A stretch of DNA of 64,000 nt. Origin: Stropharia rugosoannulata (lineage: Eukaryota; Basidiomycota; Agaricomycetes; Agaricales; Strophariaceae). The stretch spans positions 2,480,001-2,544,000 of the forward strand of contig JANCIK010000002.1 of NCBI GenBank assembly GCA_028532985.1, given 5' to 3'. Positions 46,457-57,726 of this stretch are shown piece by piece. The translations under genes and the position numbers were made by a program. The number at the start of each line of letters is the position of its first letter. Position 1 is the first letter of the stretch. Under the pieces are notes generated by a model. The model ran no database searches and was not told the DNA's origin. It worked only from the letters and a program-made list of their open reading frames with translations.

Positions 46457-47969
46457 GCTTTAAGTAAGTCACTGGGAGGGACTATCAGAATAGGATCAAC
46501 CCCGATTCGGGCGACGGTATGAGATTCAGTTTCTTCCTTCAGATCTAAATTACAATAGAAGTCCGCGGTGAGTAGTCCTGTTACCGTATATAGCATTTCA
46601 AAGTCCACGAGGTAGCGACAGACATCGTTTTTGTTTTGTATGAGTATGAGGCTCGAGAGGTAAGGCATATTCATGATTACTCCAGGCTTGGTTCAGGCCC
46701 AAGTTGATGAGGCACGGACACGCGTTTACGATTCCCTTCGATTGCCCGTAGGAATCGCGGTAGCCCACTCCGAGCTTGGTAATTTGTAACAAGTGCTGTT
46801 TTCCAGACGGCCGGAGAATCTGTAATTATAAAATGCTTCTGAGATGCCCTGGCCATGCTTGATGAGAGACATGGAGAGGCCCATTAGCACGTCGAGATTG
46901 GCACGAAGTAATCAACCAGGCTTGAATAGCTCCGGATTTTTTCATTGACGCTGACAGCACTGCCGGAGGGCCACGTCGGCGATTTGAAGGGTTTTTGGGT
47001 CTTCCCTCAACGGGTCGTGGCGTAGATTCGAAAGCATGTCGCATATAGACGGTACCGGAGTAGCAAAACCCCCTCAAAGTGCAAGTCGTTGCAGTCCATT
47101 CACGGGATTGTGTGCATAGTATGAATATCCAGTTGTCCAGTTCCTTGCCAACTGGTGGCTGTATGAACAAAGTTCCATGGAGGAAAGGCACATGGAAGAT
47201 TTGGCTTTCGCGAATCGCCATTGAGAAACCCTTCAGCGCCAAACAGTTGTCCATCGAGGTCTGAGCTTGAAATTTGAATGGCTGTCGACAGCGGCCAACA
47301 ATTACTAACAGTCATGGTTATCCAGAACATGTCCGTTGATCGTGAGTCGTGACTGATGAATCCATGACCGATGGTTCCCTTGTCCGAGCATATTTGCGGA
47401 CAACTAAGTATTCTTCGCAGAAACTTCGCAGACTTACAAGTTGTTGCAGACATTTCGCGAATGCAGACTATTTAGGTCGCGTAGAAAGAAACGACGAACA
47501 AAAATGCGGTTGAGGGTTAACCGGTTAACCAGCAATTGCAAGGCAAAGTCCGGTAATCCAGAATCTATCACTAATTGCTCATGTTCGACACAAATATTTT
47601 ACATTGTATGAACCAAGTATGAACAGCCCATTGGTCATACTGGCAATACCTTGTGCTCAGCTAACAGAACGCTGCTCATACGTAAGCCAATATACTCCTC
47701 CAAAGTAAAAATACATTATAGGACAGGATCGCCATGCATCTGATAAGTGACAAAGTTTGAGCAAGCTTCAAAACGGCTTTTCCAAGACAGGCGACTGCAT
47801 TGTTCGAGAAATGTATTTTGTAAGTAAGAGTATCAATTTGAAGTGACCCAGAATACACTGACATCGTCGTGCACCGATTCGTCATGGGCATGATGCTGAT
47901 CTCGTCTCAATCCTTGTATCGTGTCGATTTTGATCGATATGTTGGTCGATCTCTAGAGATGAATCAGGT
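46457..47969. other. 1.5-kb intergenic stretch, no supported gene
   Basis: Lies between the start of the P450 gene and the end of the DUF6534-type gene. Open frames exist on the minus strand (46826-47254 and 47100-47453), but they have no recognised motifs, no good splice joins and mutually overlapping frames. A perfect 16-bp palindrome lies at 47515-47530. Confidence 0.4.
47515..47530. repeat. Perfect palindrome GGTTAACCGGTTAACC
   Basis: Two adjacent copies of the 8-bp palindrome GGTTAACC, making a 16-bp perfect palindrome in non-coding DNA upstream of the P450 gene. It could bind a dimeric regulator or be chance. Confidence 0.6.
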
Positions 47970-49890
47970 CTACATGGTAAGTATCAAGTAGTCATAAAAC
48001 TGTACCGATGAGTTGTGGTTTCGTTCTGCTGTTTTGGACATTGTTTGGAGGGAGAACGAAAGCTCATCGCTATTCTCTCCTAGGCCCCGTATACTTGCCC
48101 TGGCATTCAAGGTAGCAAGTACAGAATTGCTGTATACTGAAAGGAAAGCTGGGATAAGCATTGATTCATTTACAGAGACAGGTGGCTTGTAGCTTACGTC
48201 TTCCCAGGGAAAAGTAAAAGGCAACATATATCAGAGTATGGCCCGAGGCCAGTATCTATGAGATCATATCAGAATTATCGTCCGTAACTAATATGCAGAC
48301 TTACAGATATTAGAGAACAGACGGCGCAGACGCTAGTTAGTAGACCCGTACTGACGGTAAATGTGATCTGTGAAGTTGTATGGGGTTACAATTACAAGCC
48401 ATCATTATGGCTGTTATGGTTAAGCTTACTAGTCTACTAATCATAGTGTCCGACCTGAGTGTGGAGGAAATTATCAACATACAATGCAGTAACAGAAAAG
48501 CGTAACATACTTTTTGAAACCAGTCCGAGATCTGTGAAGGAAAAGGAATAGGGACGCGGCAATTATGACATCTGTTACTGCTCCCAGTAGATTCACCGCC
48601 ATGGAAAGGCCCTAGTAGAAGGTCAAGGCAATGCTGCAACATTCAATCAGCTAATTTACCTTGAGTTGTTCAAGCTCAACCCAGGTTTGTAGCCGTAGTC
48701 TATGAAAAGTAGCATGTCAACTAAACCACAGGCTCTGGCAGTAGAATATTACACGTACGACTGAGCTGTAAAGGCTAGGTGCTTATTCGCCTCCCATGCA
48801 GCATCAAAAAGAGAGAAAACACTCACCCACAGAGCAGCCTGACGCACAAAGTAAGCCCTTCATAAGAATTAATCATCAAAAAAGAAATACCGAAACATGC
48901 AAGTACTAAACAGCTCTATTGAACGAATCCACAATTATTTTGAAGGTCAATTCATGGCGATCAGGGGTGCTCACCACAAGCAGCGTCAGCGGAGCGTTGC
49001 TGCTACTCACTAGTCCAAGTATATGGTTAATAAAAGATCTAATTGTATTACGAATAATGCTTACATCTCCATACTCGGAGAGTCAAAAAGCTGAAAATCG
49101 TGTTCTGAGATATGCCAACAAGATAATCAAGTAGAGCTAAAATAAATTACCCTTGTACCAATAGGCCAATCAAGCCCTGAAGGTGCGTCAAAAGGGATGT
49201 TAAAGAATTGGGGCTCAGTCATACGACTTACATTAAAAAGAACCTCCAGCTGTCAATAAAATTGGTTTAGATGGGGCATGACAATATGGTCGAAGCAACC
49301 TCTTCTACATACCAGAATACTCCTAAATGAACGTATGTTAGACTGTTCAATTTCATTCTTTTTGCACTAACCAAACAATTTTGTCAAGAGTCATTGAGTT
49401 ATTGTAATTAGTGACGATATAATAATACACTGCACAAAAGTTTACGATTATTGTAATACCCATTGACTGTACGAGAAGCTTACCAGTGTGTGATATGAGA
49501 GCTTGATGTATAGTTTCAAAGAGCCAAATGGATCCAACCTGTAGGTCATAAATAAAAAATCTAGCTCTGACAGTGAGAGGAGTGAAGACTTACCAGAGCC
49601 TTGATGTACCACACATCCTAGTCTCCTACTGTGAGGAACAAGATGATAAACAAGAGCTGTGTGCGTACCTGTCTATACTTGAGGAAATAATACCAGGCTT
49701 GCACGAATGAAACTTCAAAACAGAGAAAAGTCACTACATGATCGCAAGATATTAGAGAGATAAGGGTGCTGAGTACCTCCATATAGGCTGGATAAATCAT
49801 GTTACGAGACATAAGCTGGCAGAAAATTATACGGCTTGACAGATGTACTTACATAGCAGCGGCCACAACGCCTATGTAAGCGGCACCCAT
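47970..49890 (-). CDS. DUF6534-type multi-spanning membrane protein
   Basis: Intron-rich gene of a family expanded in Agaricomycetes. The ATG at 49890 gives MGAAYIGVVAAAM. Later exons give SFVQAWYYFLKYRQ, DVWYIKAL, VGSIWLFETIHQALISHT and YYYIVTNYNNSMTLDKIVW, then LEVLFN. AVNLLGAVTDVIIAASLFLF and LHRSRTGFKK lead to SDTMISRLVSLTITAIMM. The C-terminus is SNSVLATLNARASIRGLGEN followed by a polar tail. The order YIGVVAAA, YYFxxYR, TIHQxLISH, DVIIAASL, HRSRTGF, SDTMI and NSxLATLNAR matches the family. Function is unknown. The exons at 48650-49230 could not be traced with confidence, so a decayed copy is possible. Confidence 0.75.
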
Positions 49891-51192
49891 TCTTATGAAC
49901 TTGTCAAGAACAAACATAAATTAACAAATGGAAAACAAACGTCGTGTCCACATGGGCTGTATTTGTCATGCTGGCAATAATGAACTTTTACGCAGGGGGA
50001 AAGGGGTTAAGAGGCCAAAGGCGACAGTGTCGATGAGCCTAAGAGTCTTAAAGAAAGTGGACAATGCCAGGAGGCGGAAGGAATCAGTCAAGATTCTGGC
50101 CCATCCACTGTGGGCATACGTATTGAGGAGTAAGCTCATAGGGCAGGGGAAATTCGTTCCGGGCCCTTTCTTCTGAACAAGAAACGGATGATAACACCTT
50201 CGTCCCCGAGAATCTTCGAAAGCACGAGTCGGTGGACATTTATCGGCAATAGATGACGCCGAAGGAAATGAAATTGGCAATTCAACTACCTTAGAGGTAG
50301 AAACGACGTTTCTTCACAATTTAGCGCAAATCAACACGTAAAAGGCTTCAATTGCTTACATCTTCTTTCTGAATGGAAAAGATCGGGGTTCTGTAGCACG
50401 AATTCTCGAGGCAACACGCTACAGACTCAATGCTACTGATGGGTAGTTAGTAACAGATCATGTTATGGGGAAATAGCACATCTTTTCCAGAGCCGCGCGT
50501 CTTGTCTATTTCTTTCATTCTTATTATTCTTATTCAATGAAGGTCCTCATGGCTGGTCCTTTTCCAGTGTTGAGCCATAGCGACGAAGACTTGATAAGTT
50601 GCACATCGTAAACAGTAAGCACGTAAGTGACCCCATCAGAATATATTTGAACTAGAGTATTCCTGTCGAAGGGGTTGTTACTTCGCGATGTAAATTTGCC
50701 ACGCAGCCTGAGGGAGAAGGAGCGGGAACATCATATTATGCCTTCTTCTGACGTAGACGGGAGCGGTATATCGAAAAGACTAAAGTCGAGTTCCGCAATC
50801 TGAGCTAAAGACCAGAGGACTCATTAAAAAGGCAGTTCTGAAGTCCTGAGTCCTCTATAATCTCGACTTCCAGCAAACAAATTGATTGATCTTTAGTAGG
50901 CCTGGGACAAAAGAATAGTTAGGCCGCAGGCGCAGCTCGTACTAAACACATCTCCTGTGGACGCATCTGCATTGAAGAGAGGAAATGAGTTTTTCAGGAG
51001 GTCAGGTTAGGTTTGTTAAAAGAAAGTGAAAGAATCGGAGGATTCAATATGATGAACTAGTTTGTGGGAGTCTGGGGGGACCGGCAAATAGAGCGACTAA
51101 TAATGTGCATTGTGCAATACTCGCAGGGCTTCTTTACATAGTTACACACACGTGTGCATGTGACAGGAAAAGCATGACGCGACACGAGCGAG
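49891..51192. other. Gene-poor region upstream of the 611-bp element
   Basis: About 1.3 kb with no supported coding sequence; short open frames around 49928-50280 occur on both strands without motifs. An imperfect hairpin lies at 50783-50869. With the adjacent element, the gene-free stretch reaches almost 2 kb, the longest in the window. Confidence 0.45.
50783..50869. repeat. Imperfect 87-nt hairpin
   Basis: The outer arms AAGTCGAG (50783-50790) and CTCGACTT (50862-50869) are inverted repeats. The inner arms AGAGGACTCA (50814-50823) and TGAGTCCTCT (50847-50856) form a second nested inverted repeat. No coding capacity. It could be a small fold-back element or a degraded one; no clear target duplication was seen. 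Confidence 0.5.
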
Positions 51193-51201
51193 CTTGCAAG
51201 C

Positions 51202-51326
51202 TAGGCCGAAGACCGGCCTGACTATGAGGACTACGTCCGTCGATAGACAGGCCGGGATTTCTCGCAGAGATTTGACGTGCCATCCACTTTCCCACACTTT
51301 AGGACGGATTTTGAGCCGCCCTAAAG
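51202..51326 (+). repeat. Left terminal inverted repeat of the 611-bp element
   Basis: Begins TAGGCCGAAGACCGGCCTG and ends GAGCCGCCCTAAAG. It pairs with 51697-51812 in inverted orientation, with small indels in the outer half. Confidence 0.88.
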
Positions 51327-51696
51327 CAAATAAGGTCACGTTATTGAGAACGACGCGCCTGCAGCTTCGCGCTTCAGGCCATAAAACAATTGAAATTGCT
51401 TACTGTACTTTCTTTTGAATATAATATCATACAATATAGCATGCTTAAAGGTTATATTGCTACTTATATGCTCCCCGAGCAATTTATAATAATGAAAACC
51501 TTTCTAAACACTCTGACTAACTCATTCTGGCGCATAGTAGTGTTTTATATTTTTTTTTAAAAAGTGTAGGGTCGCTTATATGTAGAATATATAGTAAAAT
51601 AAATCTTTCTGTGCCTTCAAATATACTATCAAGTGGTTAAGGGAGCAAGGACGACTGAGGGCGGTCGGATCACATAAGCATAAACGTGATCTTGGA

Positions 51697-51812
51697 CTTT
51701 AGGGCCGTTCAAAATCAGCCGTAAAGTGTGGGAAACCGGATGGCACGTCAAATCTCTGCGAGAAAGTCCGGTCCCTCTATCGAGGTTCATAGAGGGGCCG
51801 GTCATCGGTCTA
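51697..51812 (-). repeat. Right terminal inverted repeat of the 611-bp element
   Basis: Read on the minus strand it begins TAGACCGATGACCGGCCCCT and ends GAACGGCCCTAAAG, matching the left repeat. On the plus strand it ends only 31 bp before the ATG at 51844. Confidence 0.88.
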
Positions 51813-51843
51813 CTTGCAAGCTTGAGGAGGCAGGACGAGCCTA

Positions 51844-54800
51844 ATGATGGCCTCACCTTATTCTGAACTGTCAACTGCCTTAGCAGACGGAGGAGTGCTA
51901 CTGGGAATCTCATCTTCTGCGAACCCGGCAAACGGTCTTACATCAGTGCTGAAGTCTCGTTTGTCCAACTATTATGCTCGCATAGGGAGTGACAGAGCAG
52001 AAACCTTGAATGATGACGTTCGGGACCTGGAACTTTTGACAGGAAGAGAGGCTTTGCACGTTGTCGAAAGAATACACAATATACTCGATAAACCTGATTC
52101 TGAAAAGCAACAATCGAAAGATACACCCCCTGATGTTTCCCTCATCGGCACAAGAGACCTTGCAGAAATTCGTACCTTACTGTCTCTTACCTTCAAGTGG
52201 ACAGTGCAGCCTCTTCTGCTTTGCGTCAGCGAGTTGTGGCCAGGCTCAATATACGGGAACAAGGTGTCCAAAGTTGTAGAGTTACCTGCCGATGCAAATA
52301 ATTCGCAGTTGCTTTCTCGCCTGATCATTTCGCTATTCTCTCTGATATTTCCTGAAGGAGCACAAGGCCGGATATCACAAACATTGATTGCGTCTACCTT
52401 GTTGTCTCTTCATGCAAAGGATATCCTACTCCCATCCATCTCATTGGGATGGCTTCCGCAATCACAATCATCCGAGTTGGTGGCGCCCCTGCACGAGGCA
52501 AGGCCTTTGGTCACCCGTTTCCTGCGTTTGTACGTTTGCCTATTTTCTACTTAGCTCTTCATTGACCATAGTAAAGGTTGACTCCCAGTCAAGCCATAGT
52601 TGCACTTTCCAATGTATTGTCCACGAGTGTGCCGCTTTCCCCCACCCATACGCGTAAAGCTTGTGCGCAATTTCTTACTAAACAACCACTCCGTCCCAAC
52701 GGCGTTAAGGGCCTCTTTGAGGCTGCTTTTTCCTCTAACGATAGTCTTGTTGACAACAATAAGCTAGAACAGGTGGCTAAGACACTAAACAATATTCCTT
52801 CTGGTATGAATAGCGATGTAAGCCACTTAGAACCTGTTTTGCACCGAAATGCTAATTATTCATATCCACCAGCAGTACTACCGGGGAATCCTGCCTCAAG
52901 TTATGAAAATTTTGTTACGTGATGAACAGCATTATCATAAACAGGCAGCAGCATTCACTGTCTTCCGAGCCATTGTTCCTTCGGGCACGTCCAGTAAATT
53001 TTCTGTTGCTTCTACACCTGTTTTGAACATGCTGCATCGACCATTCCTTGAGATCCCGGAAGAACAGCCTGCGGGATCCATTTTAACCCCGCAAGATGCA
53101 CTATGGTCCTTGAGTGCATTGATATCTAATACGGAACCATCTCCTGTGTTCATTTCGCATCTGTTGTCTCCTTTAGTTGCAAGCTTATATGCAATGTCTT
53201 ATGATGCATATCGTAGCAAGCTGACGGATCCCCAAATCAAGGAATGTGTCTTGAGCTTGTTACTTGCATGGGGTAAAATCGTGGATGTCGACGAAGGAAC
53301 TGGCACTCTTTGGACAGTCATCGATAAAGACAGAGAGTATGAATGGAAATTCGGTGCAGAGGGCAAAATTTGGCAAGAACGTATGTCAGTACTTCATCAA
53401 CGAAATTTTAGTTAACTTCCTCTGACACAATGAACAGTCTACCAAAATCCAGTAACATAATCCTACCGGCAGCCTCGAAGCAAGAGGACAATGGAGACGA
53501 AGATGTTGATACAAATCTATTCGATTTGTTCCCTGACCCTGTCCATTTCATTGAATTTATCAAGAGACTTGATCGGGGTGACATTGGGTCTTCAATATTT
53601 ATCAGGCTCCTTGAGAACTATCGTAACATGAAGGGTCGTCCTGGCGAAAATCCCATCAAGTATGTTTTTTCTATGTGACTCTTCTATTCCATTTATTATA
53701 TGCTCAGGACACTACACAAGCTTCAAATCATCATGCAAATGCAGAAACGTCTCTCCGAAGGAACGACATCTAACATATTGCGCAAACCGGATCAGCTCTT
53801 GTCATTCATCTTGCATGTCCTTGACGCCGCAGGTAGTGTTATCCGGGCTGACACTGAACACGAGACGCCCGAACCTGAAGATTTAGATTTACTTGACGAA
53901 AGCGATAGTGATGATGAAGCACCGGATTCCGAGCCTTTTGGCCCGGATGACGAACTCGTAGAAACAGCGATCACATTGCTTCTTTCAATTTTAGAAGGTA
54001 ATTAGGCGGAATGTTCTCTTTCACCATGTGCTCACAAACGTTGTAGTAGACGAAACGCTTACAGTTCGGGTATACCCCATCTTCAATGAGATCTTCGTTA
54101 AGCTTGAACCTTTGGCCCTCAAGGGGTCCTCAGCCTTACGGCCACTGGCTCGCGAAGCCCGACTGGTGATTACTGCTAGGCTAGCGAACGTGTCCGGTCC
54201 AGAGAAAGCCGGTCCGAAGAGAGATGTGGAGGAAGATGACCAAGTAGTCTATCAAAAAGCGCTCAAACTTTTGCAAGACCCGATCCTTCCTGTCAGAGCC
54301 CATGGACTTCTCCTGCTACGAGAACTTGCTGCCAACAAGAGTCGTAAAATCAACAAGGCACTTGTTCCTTCCATTCTGTCCATATTTTTACAAACTGTGC
54401 AAGACGAAGACTCTTATATGTTTTTGAACGCTGTGCAGGGTTTAGCAACATTGGCAGACGCTTTCGGGAAGGAAATCATACAAAATCTTGTACAGGATTA
54501 TGCAGGTGGTTTAGATGGACTTGGTGCAGGAAATATGACGCAACAGGATCTCGACATAAGGCTGCGAATCGGTGAAGCTCTTGGATCTGTCATAAAGCGG
54601 TGTGGAACTGCTCTAGGTCTTTATGGTATGTCTTAAGTCACACTTGCGTGTCATTGTCTCATGTCTTTTTCAGTGGATATCTTAGTGCCGCCTTTGTTTT
54701 CAACACTTCGACGAGCCAATATTCCAACTGCGCTGCGAATGTCTTCGATGTCTCTGCTTGCTGACTGTGTGGACACATATGCACTGGTCTTGTTACCATT

Positions 54801-55203
54801 CATCGAGGATCTAACACGGGCCATGATTGACTTACTTCAGGTTGAAACTGTTCCCCTCACTGAAAGCACGTCAAAGCCAGAAGTTATTTCTACGGAGAGA
54901 GAAAAGGAAAAATCAGACAGACCTACAATGGATTCTAACCCGACGTCCAAAAACACGAGGTTCCCGGCTTTGCGTCGTTCTGGAATCCACTTTTTATCCC
55001 TATTAATCGTGGCAACCACACAACTGCTCTACAATGATGTTCAAATCAGCGTTGCTGGAATACTTTCTCCCGCCTCTGTCCGGAGGTTAAATGTCACTCT
55101 TGGGTATATTTCCTCGACCGATGAAGACAATTTAGTTAGGGTCATGGCTCGAGAAGCCAAAGAGAATTTGGAGGCTTTTCAGCAAGCGGCATTAAGGTTG
55201 TAG
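51844..55203 (+). CDS. RTP1: RNA polymerase II assembly/import factor Rtp1 (TANGO6-like HEAT protein)
   Basis: Helical-repeat protein linked in yeast to assembly and nuclear import of RNA polymerase II. The start at 51844 or 51847 gives MASPYSELSTALADGGVLLG, then DVRDLELLTGREALHVVERI and LLSLTFKWTVQPLLLCVSEL. The middle contains an acidic stretch, LDLLDESDSDDEAPDSEPFG, followed by ELVETAITLLLSILEG. The C-terminal domains are clear: EEDDQVVYQKALKLLQDPIL, PVRAHGLLLLRELAANKSRK, DEDSYMFLNAVQGLATLADA, RLRIGEALGSVIKRCGTALG and ALRMSSMSLLADCVDTYALV. The protein ends AREAKENLEAFQQAALRL. Length is about 1,000 residues. The promoter is unusual, since an inverted-repeat element ends 31 bp upstream of the ATG. 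Confidence 0.9.
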
Positions 55204-55428
55204 AAGCAAAGAACATTGTAATTTGTACATTTGTTTACCTCGTATCTGTCTTAGACGCTGTAAGCTACTGCAAGACTAAGTCAATGAAAGGTATGTCTAA
55301 TATGGGTCCCTCATCGGTGAAGATGAAATCAGTGTTCACAGCACGGTTTGATCAAAGCCGCAAGGCTCTCAACCGTGTTGATCAGGACCATGAGTGGCAA
55401 CGTTACTTCGCAGAGTTGATATTATAGG

Positions 55429-56031
55429 TCATGATATAACCGAAATCGACGGTTGGCCAACAAGCCAACTAATCTCATCGACCCGGCGCTTGAAAAATTT
55501 CCATTTAGGGCTTCCAACGGCTAAAAGGGCTGCCTGGTCGCTGCTGCCTTCTCCCATATTACTTAGTTTGAGGAAAGGGTTCGAAATAGACGAGTAATAT
55601 GCCATGTGAAGGGCCTTGAATATCTGCAGGAAATCCATAAGCCATAAATTTATAGAGGTTGATGATGTCAACTCACTGTAATGATTTCGGCGTCGCGGAC
55701 GAGCATGTCTGACAAAGGCAGGGCAATGACGATCTTTACCTTCAACGGGGTAATATATCCGTAAACGGCAACATCTTCCATGGAAAAAAGGAGGCCCAAG
55801 TAGCAATCACCAGCCTTTCCTGATGAGGCCACTTCGATTCCAGGTCAACCTTGCGAGACAGCAGATTGAGGCATATGGCAAACCTCGCTCCTCCACGACA
55901 TCTAGGCTCGTATGAGCGATGTAGTGATACTTTATAGCGTGCTCGTCTTGCTTAGAGAATGTCCTTATGAGGATTGGATGGTTCTGAGGAGAGATGAAAG
56001 CAACAGCATTGAGTTTAAGATTTGCGGGCAT
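55429..56031 (-). CDS. TRAPP complex subunit TRAPPC2L (Sedlin-like, Tca17)
   Basis: Vesicle-tethering TRAPP subunit with a longin-type fold. The ATG at 56031 gives MPANLKLNAVAFISPQNHPI and KYHYIAHTSLDVVEER. An intron (GTTTGCC...CATCAG) leads to GKAGDCYLGLLFSMEDVAVY, GYITPLKVKIVIALPLSDML and VRDAEIIT; reading straight through the intron would give a stop. The final exon reads IFKALHMAYYSSISNPFLKL and SPKWKFFKRRVDEISWLV. Length is about 155 residues, including a short insertion (NMGEGSSDQAALLAVG) before the last helix. It is convergent with RTP1 and divergent from DHS with 154 bp between starts. Confidence 0.92.
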
Positions 56032-56185
56032 TTGATGGTCAGCGCTTCAGCCTTCACTTGTTCAATTTGAGAGCTGTTGGAGAGCTGCGTGCGGCTGTAA
56101 GGGTTCTATTTGGTCCTGTTTCTCTGCACCCTCATATTTTTGCCTTTGATCGGACAAGATTTGACAGTACACCTTCAAGTTAGTC

Positions 56186-57528
56186 ATGGCTGCAAATATC
56201 CCCGGAGCAGCCGCAGCTGCCGTTCTGCAGCCCTCTCAACCTATCCCAGAAGATGCGGTATCCGTTCAAGGACCTAACTTTGATAAGCCATTGAGTCTCC
56301 AAGGCTTTCTGCAGAGCTATGAGCGGATCGGCTTTCAGGCAAATAGCCTCGGAAAGGCCATCCATATCGTCAACCGGATGGTGTGTGCTAATATCTTCTG
56401 AATTTAATCACATCTGACCTTTCTTACAGAGAGAATGGAGGCTTTCTGACGATCCCATAACTGAGGATGAATCAGATGAATACTTAGATTCTCAAGTTCG
56501 TGCAAATACCCGTTGCAATATTTTTCTCGGATATACCTCCAATCTGATCTCCTCTGGATTACGAGAGGTTATCTTACACCTTGTGAAGCACAAACATGTT
56601 TCGGCTCTTGTTACTACTGCTGGGGGAATTGAAGAAGATTTTATCAAGTGTCTAGGAAAGACATACCTGGCCGAATTCAGCCTTGAAGGAGCTGAATTGC
56701 GCAAGAAAGGAATGAACCGTATTGGAAACCTGATAGTTCCCAACGACAACTATTGCAAATTTGAAGATTGGCTTACGCCTATTCTAGACGCTATGCTTGC
56801 CGAACAGAAGGCCTCTGGCCAGGTTTGGACTCCCAGCTCGTTTATCCGAAGGCTTGGAAAAGAAATCAACAATGAAGAGTCTGTTTACTACTGGGCCTAT
56901 AAAGTGAGCTCGTAACAGTACCACTACCACTTCCAGGAGCTGATTCAGTACTAGAATGACATACCCGTGTTTTGTCCAGCTTTGACAGATGGTTCTATAG
57001 GCGACATGATATATTTCCATTCTTTCAAATCTCCCGGGCTTATCCTTGACATTGTCGAAGATATACGAAATCTGAATGAGCTGTCGAGAAAATCTCGCAA
57101 AGCAGGGATGATAGTTTTAGGAGGAGGTGTTTGTAAGCATCAAATCGCTAATGCCATGCTCATTGTAAATGCTCTTTTTATGATTTTGAACACCATTAAC
57201 AGCTGCCTTACAGCGTAATGGCGCCGATTATTCAGTGTTCATTGTACGTTATATATCAAGCATTTTGGTACTTGTGTTGACCCCGAATTTATTTTAGAAC
57301 ACTGGTCAGGAATTCGATGGGTCGGATTCTGGCGCTCGTCCAGATGAAGCTGTTTCATGGGGGAAAATACGGCCAGGTGCAGAAGCCGTCAAGGTATGTT
57401 TGTTTCTCTGCATTGGTTCACTTTACTAACCGATCTAGGTTTTTGCCGATGCAACACTAGTTTTCCCCATGCTAGTGGCAGCCACATTCGCCAAAGATGT
57501 TAATTCGCAAGCCGGAACTGCAAACTAA
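56186..57528 (+). CDS. DYS1: Deoxyhypusine synthase
   Basis: NAD-dependent enzyme that transfers the aminobutyl group of spermidine to a lysine of eIF5A, the first step of hypusine formation. Exon 1 (ATG at 56186) [20 protein letters not shown] ... [20 protein letters not shown]. Then [79 protein letters not shown] and [20 protein letters not shown]. The active-site block is [20 protein letters not shown] followed by WGK, whose lysine is the catalytic residue, then [20 protein letters not shown]. The end is QAGTAN. Length is about 370 residues with all conserved blocks present. Confidence 0.96.
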
Positions 57529-57726
57529 AACAACCTCTACTCTACAACACATCTGTATAATATGCAAGCATTTTTGTAACTTTTACATTTCATTTATCGG
57601 GAAACATATACAAAACTATTACAAGCATATCTGGAGATACCCTGGAACTCACAGTCATTTGTATAAACATCAATCCTTTCGTGCACATTCTATGGGAAAG
57701 GAAGTACCACCCCTATCACTAAAATA

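Larger units (their letters stand above)
51193..51821. mobile_element. 611-bp MITE with long terminal inverted repeats and 9-bp target duplication
   Basis: The element spans 51202-51812, flanked by identical 9-mers CTTGCAAGC (51193-51201 and 51813-51821). The left inverted repeat is 51202-51326 and the right 51697-51812. They start TAGGCCGAAGACCGGCC and TAGACCGATGACCGGCC on opposite strands and share long blocks, for example TCTCGCAGAGATTTGACGTG and TTTCCCACACTTTA. The centre (51327-51696) is AT-rich and non-coding. Terminal sequence and 9-bp duplication match the 81-bp element at 3070-3150. It is non-autonomous; a MULE-like origin is inferred from the duplication length. Its right end lies 22 bp upstream of the RTP1-like start codon once the duplication is excluded. 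Confidence 0.9.

Noticed and set aside
46826..47453. Overlapping minus-strand frames of 117 and 142 codons
   Set aside because: No recognised domain, mutually incompatible frames and no supporting splice signals.
49928..50280. Opposed open frames of 82 and 104 codons
   Set aside because: They overlap on opposite strands, have no motif and sit in gene-poor DNA; likely chance.
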